NCBI GenBank assembly: GCA_024640255.1
Contig: JAHEFI010000003.1
Location: 1 to 64,000, forward strand
DNA from: Bacteroidota bacterium
GTDB lineage: Bacteria > Bacteroidota > Bacteroidia > Chitinophagales > Chitinophagaceae
Length of the DNA: 64,000 nucleotides
Direction: 5' to 3'
Positions within the stretch are counted from its first letter, which is position 1. Each line of letters opens with the position of its first letter. A program made the position numbers and the translations under genes. This document shows positions 15,045 to 23,508 of the stretch, one piece after another. The notes below the pieces were generated by a model that saw only the letters and a program-made list of their open reading frames with translations, searched no databases and was not told the DNA's origin.

Positions 15045-16829
15045 ATGGAAAACAATTCAACAACAATCAAAGGAGGAGAATGGATCATTAAAGAAGTAGA
15101 TGCTCAATCTGTTTTTATTCCAGAAGAATTTAACGAAGAGCAATTGATGGTGAAAGAAATGTGTTCTCAATTTTTAGACACAGAAGTATTACCAGTGATT
15201 GATCGTATTGACAAATTAGAGCCAGGCTTGATGCCAGGATTATTAATGAAAGCAGGTGAACAAGGATTATTAGGTGTATCTATTCCAGAATCTTATGGTG
15301 GATTAGGAAAAGATTTTATTACTAGTACTATTGTAGCAGAATATTTAGGGGGAGGATATTCTTTCTCTGTAGCGAATGCAGCACATACAGGTATTGGCAC
15401 TTTACCTATTTTATATTTTGGTACAGAAGCACAAAGAGCAAAGTATGTACCGAAATTAGCAAGTGGTGAATTTAAAGGCGCTTATGGTTTAACAGAACCT
15501 AATAGTGGATCAGATGCATTAGGTGCAAAGACTACAGCTAAATTAAGTGATGATGGAAAGCACTATATTTTAAATGGACAAAAATGTTGGATCACCAATG
15601 GTGGATTCGCAGATGTATATACAGTGTTTGCAAAGATTGATGGAGAGCAATTCACAGCATTTATTGTAGAGCGCGGTATGGAAGGATTCACTCAAGGACC
15701 AGAAGAACATAAAATGGGTATCAAGGGTTCAAGTACAGTACAATTGTATTTCCAAGATTGCAAAGTGCCTGTTGAAAATGTATTAGGTGAAATTGGAAAA
15801 GGACATGTAATTGCTTTTAATATTTTAAATATTGGGAGATTAAAATTAGGTGCTGCAACATTGGGTGGTGCTAGAAGAGCATTAACAACTACAGTTCAGT
15901 ATGCTATTACAAGAGAGCAATTCAAATTGCCAATTGTAAAGTTTGGTGCCATTAGACATAAGTTAGCTGAAATGGCTATTCGTATGTGGGTGGGAGAAAC
16001 TGCATTATACAGAGTATCTAAAAACATTGACGAGCAAGAACAAGAAATGTTGAAAGCTGGCAAAACATTATCAGAAGCTTTATTAGGTGCTGCAGAAGAA
16101 TATGCCATTGAGTGTGCTATATTAAAAGTATTCGGATCAGAGGTATTGGACTTCGTTGTGGATGAGGGAGTACAAGTACATGGAGGTAATGGATACAGTG
16201 ATGAATACCAAATCTCTAAAGCTTATAGAGATAGCCGTATCAATAGAATCTATGAAGGAACCAATGAAATCAATAGATTGTTAACGGTGGATATGGTATT
16301 GAAGCGTGCGATGAAAGGCAAGCTTGATTTAATGGGACCTGCAATGAGCGTGCAATCAGAATTAATGAGTATTCCAGATTTTGGTTCAGAAGTAGAAGGC
16401 TCATTTGCAAAAGAGAAAAAAGCGATTGCTAATTTCAAGAAATGTATTTTAATGGTAGCAGGTGCAGCAGTGCAAAAATTAATGATGACATTAAGCAAAG
16501 AGCAAGAGATCTTAATGAATATTGCAGACATGGCTATCATTACTTATCATGCAGAATCTGCATTATTAAGATTAGAAAAATTAACTGCATTAAAAGGTGA
16601 AGCAGCAACAAGTGTTCAAGCAGATATAGTGAAAACATATATCTACGATGCTGCTGATGCGATTAACAAAGCAGGTAAAGATGCATTGAACTCTTTTGCA
16701 GAGGGAGATGAATTAAGAATGATGAATATTGGCTTAAAGCGTTTCACTAAAGTCGAACCATTTAATACTAAAGATGCTCGCAGAAGAATCTGTGCGCAAC
16801 TAGTAGCAGACAATGGTTATAAGTTATAG
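15045..16829 (+). CDS. Acyl-CoA dehydrogenase, long form
   Basis: A 594-residue FAD enzyme for the first oxidation step of acyl-CoA beta-oxidation. Domain order is an N-terminal helical part with SIPESYGGLGKDF, a middle beta domain with AYGLTEPNSGSDA and CWITNGG, then the C-terminal helical domain with YAITREQFKLPI and YRDSRINRIYEGTNEINR, which holds the conserved catalytic region (GGNGY and Glu of YEGTNEI). About 190 extra C-terminal residues make it the very-long-chain-like or FadE-like type common in Bacteroidota. It lies directly downstream of marR. Its stop codon abuts the stop of the convergent Lrp gene with no spacer. Confidence 0.9.
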   Translation: MENNSTTIKGGEWIIKEVDAQSVFIPEEFNEEQLMVKEMCSQFLDTEVLPVIDRIDKLEPGLMPGLLMKAGEQGLLGVSIPESYGGLGKDFITSTIVAEYLGGGYSFSVANAAHTGIGTLPILYFGTEAQRAKYVPKLASGEFKGAYGLTEPNSGSDALGAKTTAKLSDDGKHYILNGQKCWITNGGFADVYTVFAKIDGEQFTAFIVERGMEGFTQGPEEHKMGIKGSSTVQLYFQDCKVPVENVLGEIGKGHVIAFNILNIGRLKLGAATLGGARRALTTTVQYAITREQFKLPIVKFGAIRHKLAEMAIRMWVGETALYRVSKNIDEQEQEMLKAGKTLSEALLGAAEEYAIECAILKVFGSEVLDFVVDEGVQVHGGNGYSDEYQISKAYRDSRINRIYEGTNEINRLLTVDMVLKRAMKGKLDLMGPAMSVQSELMSIPDFGSEVEGSFAKEKKAIANFKKCILMVAGAAVQKLMMTLSKEQEILMNIADMAIITYHAESALLRLEKLTALKGEAATSVQADIVKTYIYDAADAINKAGKDALNSFAEGDELRMMNIGLKRFTKVEPFNTKDARRRICAQLVADNGYKL

Positions 16830-17318
16830 TTAGACTATTCTAACATTTCTAGAAAAACTTTCTTCAAGGGATATGAACGTTTCAGTACGTTCTATCCCTT
16901 TTATTTTTTGCAGCTCATCGTGTAAAACAAAACGAAGTTGCTGAATGTCTTTACAAACAATTTCAGCAAACATACTATAGTTACCTGTGGTATAATTCAA
17001 ACGAACAATCTGCGGAATTTTTTGCAATGCTTCTGCAACACTATCGTATAAAGAACTCTTCTCTAAATAAATACCAATAAAAGCAATCACATCATAACCC
17101 AGTACTTTCATATCCACGGCTAAACGCTTCCCTCTTACAATCCCTAATTCTTCCAATTTTTTAATACGCACATGGATGGTACCCCCCGAAACAAATAATT
17201 GCTTACCCAAATCGGCATAGGAAATCTCGGCATCCAGCATCATAGACTGAATAATCTGCAAATCCAGCTTATCAAGGCTTTTGTCAATGTTCAATTTTGG
17301 GGTATTTTTTGGGTCCAT
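16830..17318 (-). CDS. Lrp/AsnC-family transcriptional regulator
   Basis: At 162 residues it has an N-terminal helix-turn-helix (about 15-70: LDKLDLQIIQSMMLDAEISYADLG, VSGGTIHVRIKKLEELGI) and a C-terminal RAM ligand-binding domain (about 80-155: VIAFIGIYLEKSSLYDSV, VRLNYTTGNYSMFAEIVC). Such proteins form octamers and respond to amino acids. No amino-acid gene is adjacent. The upstream flank (17319-17480) is AT-rich and may hold both its promoter and that of the structured RNA. The stop touches the stop of the acyl-CoA dehydrogenase gene, so the two transcripts must overlap. Confidence 0.9.
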   Translation of the reverse strand: MDPKNTPKLNIDKSLDKLDLQIIQSMMLDAEISYADLGKQLFVSGGTIHVRIKKLEELGIVRGKRLAVDMKVLGYDVIAFIGIYLEKSSLYDSVAEALQKIPQIVRLNYTTGNYSMFAEIVCKDIQQLRFVLHDELQKIKGIERTETFISLEESFSRNVRIV

Positions 17319-17479
17319 ATTTGTATGATTTTAAATATAAAAGCAAATTATTGAATAATATCTATATTTTAAAATATTTCATTAAAATATTTGCAACATA
17401 TGGGCGATAAGCTTAGTTTTGATATATCAAATGAGGGGAATCTAACTGAAACTATACTCAAATGATGAGTTCTTAATAC
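17319..17479. other. AT-rich leader region between the Lrp gene and the tRNA-like RNA
   Basis: No coding sequence is seen. It contains a perfect 12-bp palindrome TTGATATATCAA (17419-17430) and the inverted repeat ACTCA (17456-17460) / TGAGT (17466-17470). AATATTTG at 17386-17393 is a near match to a -7 box. It could be the 5' part of a longer RNA precursor. Confidence 0.4.
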
Positions 17480-17644
17480 TGTGGGGTGATGAAATTTTTG
17501 GCAAACATGCCTCCTTGTCTCGGAGGTGGGGATCACGGGATAAACGTAACATAGAGCCACCTAGCAATAGGTGACCAGGGTCGACCACTGAAACTTTGTG
17601 TTATAGCTAACTGCCCCTTGAAGGTTCGAGCCCTTCCCCTACAG
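17480..17644 (+). ncRNA. tRNA-like structured RNA with a 93-nt branched variable arm
   Basis: A cloverleaf can be drawn by eye. Acceptor stem TGTGGGG (17480-17486) pairs with CCCTACA (17637-17643), seven pairs with one G-U. D-like arm ATG/CAT (17489-17491, 17506-17508) has GG in the loop. An anticodon-like arm CCTCC (17510-17514) and GGAGG (17522-17526) closes a 7-nt loop TTGTCTC. The T arm GAAGG (17620-17624), loop TTCGAGC and CCTTC (17632-17636) abuts the acceptor strand exactly as in tRNA. Between the anticodon-like and T arms lie 93 nt instead of 4-24. These fold on their own: GGGG 17528-17531 with CCCC 17614-17617, GTAACA 17546-17551 with TGTTAT 17599-17604, hairpin CACCTA-GCAA-TAGGTG (17558-17573) and hairpin CAG..CTG (17576-17590). 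A strong terminator follows. It lacks the tmRNA GG-TTCGAC element and any tag reading frame. The GTC anticodon position is followed by T and C, unusual for a decoding tRNA. Confidence 0.55.
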
Positions 17645-17648
17645 CAAC

Positions 17649-17679
17649 AAGCCTCTTACCTTCTGGTGAGAGGCTTTTT
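17649..17679 (+). terminator. Intrinsic terminator of the tRNA-like RNA
   Basis: AAGCCTCTTACC (17649-17660), TTCT loop, GGTGAGAGGCTT (17665-17676) with one G-U pair, then a T run to 17679. It is the strongest intrinsic terminator of the window and starts 5 nt after the predicted RNA 3' end. Confidence 0.85.
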
Positions 17680-17728
17680 CATTTTAGCCAGATTATTTCA
17701 CTAATTTAATAGTGATTAAACGACTGCT

Positions 17729-20131
17729 ATGAAAAAATCTATCTGCATTTTTTTCTTAATGCTATGCACTGCTGCAATTTCAATAAGCACTAATGCTCAA
17801 AAAAGTACACTTAAAGTAAAAGGTCTTCAACAACCAGTGGAAGTCTTAAGAGATCAGTGGGGAGTCAATCATATCTATGCCAATAATGAACATGATTTAT
17901 TTTTCACACAAGGTTATTGTGCTGCAAAAGATAGATTGTTTCAATTTGAAATTTGGAGAAGACAAGCAACAGGAACCACTGCAGAAATTTTAGGTGCAAG
18001 AGAAATCAAAAGAGATATTGGAACAAGATTATTTCAATACAGAGGAAGTATTGAAAAAGATTTAGCAAGATACCATCCAAGAGGAGTGGCAATTATTAAT
18101 GCTTATGTTCAAGGAGTAAATGCCTATATCAAAGAAGCTAATCAAAATCCAAGCGCATTACCTATAGAATTTAAATTATTACATATCCAACCAAAAGAAT
18201 GGACTGCTGCTGTAGTAATATCAAGACACCAAGGTTTATTAGGAAATATCACACAAGAATTAAATATTGCAAGAGCTGTTGGTAAAATTGGAGAAGATAA
18301 AGTAAAAGACATTGTTTGGTTTCATCCAAAGCAACCCAATTTAACAATGGATAGTAGTATCCAACCTGCTTTATTAGAAAAAGATATTTTAGCATTATAC
18401 AATGCCTATAGAAACGAATTGGTTTTTCAAAAAACTGATTTTGGAGAAAAAGATGAAGACGCGGTAATGAATACCCATAACTTACCAGAAAAAGATTTAT
18501 TTCTACAGAGCCAAGAAATGGAAGGAAGTAATAACTGGATTGTTGCAGGATCTAAATCTGCAAGCGGCTATCCATTACTAGCCAATGATCCACACAGAAA
18601 AATAGCCGTACCATCTTTAAGATATATAGTGCATTTAGTTGCGCCGGGTTGGAATGTCATTGGAGGAGGAGAACCTGAAATTCCAGGAGTGTCTATTGGA
18701 CATAATGAAAAAGGCGCTTGGGCTTTAACCATTTTTGAAACAGATGGAGAAGATTTATATGTGTATGATTTAAATAAAAAGAATTTAAATCAATATTGGT
18801 ACAAAGGTCAATGGAAAGACATGAAATTAATACAAGACAGTATTCATGTGAAAAATAGTGCTGATGTAAAAATAACGCATAGATATAGTGTACATGGACC
18901 TATCTGTTTTATAGATTCAGCGAATCATAAAGCTTATGCAGTGAGAGCTGCTTGGATGGAACCAGGAGGCGCCCCTTATTTAGCATCTTTAAGAATAGAT
19001 CAAGCAACTGATTGGGAAAGCTTTAGAGAAGCATGTTCTTATAGTCATATCCCTGGAGAGAATATGATTTGGGCAGATAAAAAAGGAAATATAGGTTGGC
19101 AAGCAGTGGGCATCGTTCCTATTCGTAAAAATTTTAGTGGTTATGTACCTGTTCCTGGAGATGGAAGATTTGAGTGGGCTGGTTATTTACCTATCAAAGA
19201 AAGACCACACTTATTAAATCCTTCCAAAGGATTTTTTGCAACAGCCAATCAAAATGTAACACCAGAAAATTATACTAGATGGGATGCTATAGGCTACACT
19301 TGGGCAGATCCTTTTAGAGGGAATAGAATTAATCAAGTGCTGGATCCTAATAATCATATTGACTTAGCTACTATGGCAGCATTACAAACGGATTATTATT
19401 CTATTCCTGCAAGTAAAATAGTACCCTTGTTAAATAACATATCATTAGAAGAAGAGCAACTACAAAAAGCAAAAGCCTATTTAACTAATTGGAATTTTGT
19501 TTTAGACAAGAACAGTATTGCTGCGGGAATATATGTTGCATGGGAAAAAGAAATTGCTACTATGATGGGAAGTTTATTAATTCCAGCCGAAGTAAAATCA
19601 TATATCAGTTTACAAATAAGTACTATCATTGAAAGACTAGAAAAACCTAGTTCACATTTTGGAGAGCATGCAATAGATAAAAGAAATCAATTATTACAAG
19701 AAGCATTTGTAAAAGCTATCAATAATTTGAATAAAAAATTAGGGCCTTCCATGGATCAATGGGTATATGGTCAAGCCAAATACAAGCATTCTACTATGGA
19801 ACACCCATTATCATCTATTGTAAATAATGAATTAAAACAACAACTTAATCTAGGCCCATTACCAAGAGGAGGAAGCGGACAAACTCCAGGCTCTACAGGT
19901 GGTACCGATAATCAATTAAGTGGGGCTAGTTTTAGAATATTAATAGATACCAAGGACTGGGACAAAGCATTAATGATTAATACGCCAGGTCAATCAAGTA
20001 ATCCAGATAGTCCTTACTACAGAAATCTTTTTGAAACTTGGGCCAATGATCAATATTTCCCAGCCTATTACTCTAAAGAAAAAATAAAAAAGGTTGTAAA
20101 AGAAGTTACTCTTTTACAACCCAATCTTTAG
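17729..20131 (+). CDS. Penicillin acylase family (Ntn-hydrolase) secreted amidase
   Basis: An 800-residue precursor of the penicillin G acylase / acyl-homoserine-lactone acylase family. It has a signal peptide (about 1-23, ending in NAQ). The alpha part contains RDQWGVNHIYANNEHDLFF and DRLFQFEIWRRQATG. A linker is removed by self-cleavage before the beta-chain nucleophile Ser267 in the sequence EGSNNWIVAGSKSASG. Later LLANDPHR and the Asn/Arg oxyanion region are visible. It acts in the periplasm or outside on amide bonds of acylated compounds; substrates such as AHLs, beta-lactams or N-acyl amino acids cannot be told apart. Its stop overlaps by 3 nt the stop of the convergent dehydrogenase gene. 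Confidence 0.88.
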   Translation: MKKSICIFFLMLCTAAISISTNAQKSTLKVKGLQQPVEVLRDQWGVNHIYANNEHDLFFTQGYCAAKDRLFQFEIWRRQATGTTAEILGAREIKRDIGTRLFQYRGSIEKDLARYHPRGVAIINAYVQGVNAYIKEANQNPSALPIEFKLLHIQPKEWTAAVVISRHQGLLGNITQELNIARAVGKIGEDKVKDIVWFHPKQPNLTMDSSIQPALLEKDILALYNAYRNELVFQKTDFGEKDEDAVMNTHNLPEKDLFLQSQEMEGSNNWIVAGSKSASGYPLLANDPHRKIAVPSLRYIVHLVAPGWNVIGGGEPEIPGVSIGHNEKGAWALTIFETDGEDLYVYDLNKKNLNQYWYKGQWKDMKLIQDSIHVKNSADVKITHRYSVHGPICFIDSANHKAYAVRAAWMEPGGAPYLASLRIDQATDWESFREACSYSHIPGENMIWADKKGNIGWQAVGIVPIRKNFSGYVPVPGDGRFEWAGYLPIKERPHLLNPSKGFFATANQNVTPENYTRWDAIGYTWADPFRGNRINQVLDPNNHIDLATMAALQTDYYSIPASKIVPLLNNISLEEEQLQKAKAYLTNWNFVLDKNSIAAGIYVAWEKEIATMMGSLLIPAEVKSYISLQISTIIERLEKPSSHFGEHAIDKRNQLLQEAFVKAINNLNKKLGPSMDQWVYGQAKYKHSTMEHPLSSIVNNELKQQLNLGPLPRGGSGQTPGSTGGTDNQLSGASFRILIDTKDWDKALMINTPGQSSNPDSPYYRNLFETWANDQYFPAYYSKEKIKKVVKEVTLLQPNL

Positions 20132-21753
20132 AAAATATATTTCGTACTCAAGAAATTAGAATGATGAGAAGAAACAATATCATTGATAATCTCTTTATTA
20201 TCGTCTGTTAATTTAGCAGCTACTAAAGATCTAATAGAGAATGATCTTAGAGCATCCACCACCGATAAAGTCCCTTCAGCACTGTCTTTACGACCAGTGA
20301 ATGGGAAAGTATCTGGACCTCTTTGACATTGACTATTGATATTCACTCTACTTACTTGATTCACTAATGGATCAATCAAACTTGCTAATTCTTCTTTATT
20401 CTTAGAGAACAAACTTACTTGTTGACCATGCGTTGAATCAATCACATATTGAATAGGCTCTTCGATATCATCAAATGGAATTACAGGAATGATAGGACCA
20501 AACTGTTCTTCGCTGTATACTTTCATTTTATTGTTTACAGGATAAATCACTGCAGGATAAAAGAAAGATTCTTTAATGGTACCACCATGTTCGTTCATTA
20601 CTTTAGCACCATGCTTTATAGCATCTTCAATTAAATCATTTAAATAAGCAGGTTTTCCTGGTTCAGGAAGTGGCGTTAATGTGACACCCTTCTCCCATGG
20701 TAAACCAAATTGTAATTTACCCACAGCTTCATTTAATAAGCTTATGAATTGATCTGCAACAGATTTATGAACATATACAATTTTTAAGGCTGTACATCTT
20801 TGACCATTAAAAGATAAGGATCCTAAAACAGTTTCTTGAACCGCTAATTTAATATCCGCATCCTTCGTAATGATGGCTGCGTTTTTAGCATCCAATCCTA
20901 AGATGGCTCTTAATCTATTTACTTTAGGATGTAATTTCTTTAATTGATTAGCTACTTTACTAGAACCAATCAAAGTAAGTACATTAATCTTGCCAGATTC
21001 CATCAATGCTGGAACAATGGCATTACCTCTACCATAAATAGTATTTACCACACCCTTAGGGAAGCAAGATTTAAAAGCTTCTAATAAAGGATAGTGTAAT
21101 AAAGTACCATGTTTAGGAGGTTTGAATAATAAAGTATTACCCATGATGATTGCAGGAATCAAAGTGGTAAAGGTTTCATTTAAAGGGTAGTTAAACGGAC
21201 CCATACATAATACAACACCCAATGGTGATCTTCTAATTTGTGCAGCAATACCTTGCTCAATGGTGAATCTGGAAGAATCTCTATCGACATCTTTTAATGC
21301 ATCAATCGTTGCATAGATATATTCCACTGTTCTATCAAACTCTTTTTCAGAATCAGAATAAGTCTTACCAATCTCCCACATGATTAATTTAACCACAATC
21401 TCTTTTTGCTCCAACATCTTTTTAATAAAATGTTCAACGCAATTAATTCTTTGTGCAACACTCATAGTAGGCCACTCTCCTCTTCCTTCATTATAAGCTG
21501 CACATGCTGCATCTAAAGCAATCATAGCTTCTTTTTCTGTACAAATAGGATAAGAGCCAATCTTAACTCTTTCAATTCCATTGGCAGTTTGAATACAGAT
21601 AGGAGAATACACTTCATGTGTTGCACCTTCCCATTCAATCATTTCTCCATTGGATAAATAACTTGTTTGATCGATTAATTCTTTCAAAGCATATTCGGAA
21701 GGAATAGCTTCTTTGGTAGTAATTAAATGATCTAGTTTATCTTGAAATGTCAT
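20128..21753 (-). CDS. gapN: Non-phosphorylating NADP-dependent glyceraldehyde-3-phosphate dehydrogenase-like aldehyde dehydrogenase
   Basis: A 541-residue aldehyde dehydrogenase. Rossmann part: GVVLCMGPFNYPLNETF, KPPKHGTLLHYP and LIGSSKVANQ. Nucleophile: Cys320 in SFNGQRCTALK. The SFNGQRCTALK and GPFNYPLNE segments are typical of GapN, which oxidises glyceraldehyde-3-phosphate to 3-phosphoglycerate with NADP and skips ATP formation. The usual ELGGKN segment with the general-base Glu reads ILGLDAKNAAI, so that Glu position is Gly and an Asp follows two residues later. The gene is monocistronic and convergent with the acylase gene. Substrate assignment rests on family resemblance. Confidence 0.82.
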   Translation of the reverse strand: MTFQDKLDHLITTKEAIPSEYALKELIDQTSYLSNGEMIEWEGATHEVYSPICIQTANGIERVKIGSYPICTEKEAMIALDAACAAYNEGRGEWPTMSVAQRINCVEHFIKKMLEQKEIVVKLIMWEIGKTYSDSEKEFDRTVEYIYATIDALKDVDRDSSRFTIEQGIAAQIRRSPLGVVLCMGPFNYPLNETFTTLIPAIIMGNTLLFKPPKHGTLLHYPLLEAFKSCFPKGVVNTIYGRGNAIVPALMESGKINVLTLIGSSKVANQLKKLHPKVNRLRAILGLDAKNAAIITKDADIKLAVQETVLGSLSFNGQRCTALKIVYVHKSVADQFISLLNEAVGKLQFGLPWEKGVTLTPLPEPGKPAYLNDLIEDAIKHGAKVMNEHGGTIKESFFYPAVIYPVNNKMKVYSEEQFGPIIPVIPFDDIEEPIQYVIDSTHGQQVSLFSKNKEELASLIDPLVNQVSRVNINSQCQRGPDTFPFTGRKDSAEGTLSVVDALRSFSIRSLVAAKLTDDNKEIINDIVSSHHSNFLSTKYIF

Positions 21754-21831
21754 AGGTCTAAATTGAAGTTAGATAATGAATTCAAAGTTAACTCTATTTT
21801 TCAGTAACCCTTCACTATAAAACCGCAAACG

Positions 21832-23424
21832 TTACCAAGCAGACTTGAGTGGGTGGAAGGCTAATTTAGATACAACTGTTCGTGTGGTAGACCTTATTTC
21901 TATAGTAGTATAAGGCTTCTTACTAAAATACAATTCTGTCATTACAGATAAACCAGCATCCGCAAACAGCTCAATACTAGCTTTATCCAAGATAATATCC
22001 ATGTCTAAGCCCTTAGTATTGGCAAATCTTGGAGCAGTATGTTTTGCAGCAAAATCAGGATGAAAAACACTTACCCCTGCTTTCGTACGATCTATAAAAT
22101 ATTGTTTTGACAAATGATCATATCCAATAACTAATTGTTCTTTATTAGCATTAGATAAAACAATTTCAAAAGAATTAGCAGTATCTACATGTAATTGCAA
22201 TCTAGATGGCGCAATACCCTGTTTTCTTTTGATGATAAATGGTTTAGATAATTTTATTTTTTTCTCACGCTCACTACCCCACCATTTCTCTAGTTTCTCC
22301 ACTCTTTCAATAGGTGTAGAAGCAACTAAAAATTCATCTTTAGTAGTATCAGCTGTTTTTGTCAAAGAAAGATTTCTTGGAATGGTTAAACCTGAACGCC
22401 ATTTTTGTGTGGGCACTACTTGTGCATATAACCAATTGCTCATCCAACCAGCTAATATTTTTTTATCCCCTGTGTTATTCCATGTAACACCTGCATAGTT
22501 GTCTGCGCCATAATCCAACCACTTCGCAGCTCTATCATAAGGTGTAAAATAATGACCATCAAAATCACCCACAAAATATTGGGTTCCTGAACCTTTAGCA
22601 GGAGCGCCTGGATTTACATTTACAATGAGTACCCAATGTTTTTTACCTGCAAGATCAAATGAAATTAAATCTGGACATTCCCAATTACCATCATGCACGC
22701 CCATACTTGGACCACCTATATCAGATTCTTTTTTCCAATCTCTCAAATTAGGAGAACTATAAAATTCAATATGATCTCCTACTGCTAATGTCATAATCCA
22801 TTTACTAGTGGGTTCATACCAAAAAACTTTAGGATCTCTAAAATCACGTAGATGAGGTGTTTTAATCACTGGATTACCTCTGTATGTTTTAAAAGTTTTA
22901 CCGGCATTCAAACTAATAGAAATACTTTGGTTTTGAAAATCATCTCTACCCGCTTTCTCACCCTCCATACTATGTTGAGTATAGATAGCCACCAAGGGCG
23001 CTCTTCTACCTCTTCCAAATCCAGAAGTATTATTTGAATCTATCACCGCACTACCAGAAAATATAGTACCTAGTGCGTTAGGATATAAAGCAATCTTTTT
23101 ATGTTTCCAATGAATCAAATCTTTACTAGTGGCATGACCCCAATGCATGGGTCCCCAAACAGAAGCATTTGGATTATGCTGGTAATACAAATGGTAAATC
23201 CCCTTTACATAAATCATACCATTTGGATCATTCATCCATCCAGCTTTAGGAGTGAAATGAACTGATGGTCTATACAATTTATCTGTCTTTACTGAAGATA
23301 TAATAGTGGGCTTGGGATGAGTTCTATGGAACAAGCCTTTTAAAGAGAATTTCTTAGGCTGCGCTATTAAGTGGGAGCTTGATAGTAGTAATAAAGTGGC
23401 AATCAAAAAACGGCGAATAGGCAT
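21832..23424 (-). CDS. Glycoside hydrolase family 32 beta-fructosidase (levanase/inulinase/invertase type)
   Basis: A 530-residue exported enzyme with a signal peptide (about 1-21) and a five-bladed propeller. GH32 motifs are WMNDPNG with nucleophile Asp66, FRDPKV with transition-state Asp197 and WECPDL with acid/base Glu249. A beta-sandwich follows from about 380, ending in VMTELYFS (GH32 C-terminal signature). It releases fructose from levan, inulin or sucrose outside the cytoplasm. No SusC/SusD pair or fructokinase is adjacent, so it is not part of a visible polysaccharide utilisation locus. Confidence 0.92.
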   Translation of the reverse strand: MPIRRFLIATLLLLSSSHLIAQPKKFSLKGLFHRTHPKPTIISSVKTDKLYRPSVHFTPKAGWMNDPNGMIYVKGIYHLYYQHNPNASVWGPMHWGHATSKDLIHWKHKKIALYPNALGTIFSGSAVIDSNNTSGFGRGRRAPLVAIYTQHSMEGEKAGRDDFQNQSISISLNAGKTFKTYRGNPVIKTPHLRDFRDPKVFWYEPTSKWIMTLAVGDHIEFYSSPNLRDWKKESDIGGPSMGVHDGNWECPDLISFDLAGKKHWVLIVNVNPGAPAKGSGTQYFVGDFDGHYFTPYDRAAKWLDYGADNYAGVTWNNTGDKKILAGWMSNWLYAQVVPTQKWRSGLTIPRNLSLTKTADTTKDEFLVASTPIERVEKLEKWWGSEREKKIKLSKPFIIKRKQGIAPSRLQLHVDTANSFEIVLSNANKEQLVIGYDHLSKQYFIDRTKAGVSVFHPDFAAKHTAPRFANTKGLDMDIILDKASIELFADAGLSVMTELYFSKKPYTTIEIRSTTRTVVSKLAFHPLKSAW

Positions 23425-23482
23425 ATAAATAAATCTCCTTTTGTAAACATGAAATTAAGCAAAGAGAGTTATTAATTTCGAA

Positions 23483-23490
23483 TATATTTG
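23483..23490 (+). promoter_or_regulatory. -7 box upstream of the FAD oxidoreductase gene
   Basis: TATATTTG is a full match to TAnnTTTG. Its final TTG is also the first possible in-frame start codon of the next gene. This argues for the later ATG at 23509 as the true start and a leader of about 12 nt. Confidence 0.5.
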
Positions 23491-23508
23491 ATAAATAATT
23501 CAAGTATT

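Noticed and set aside
17480..17644. Transfer-messenger RNA (ssrA)
   Set aside because: The ends resemble a tRNA-like domain, but the element is only 165 nt against 350 or more. The 5' GG-TTCGAC motif is missing and no tag reading frame ending in an Ala-Ala-stop is present.
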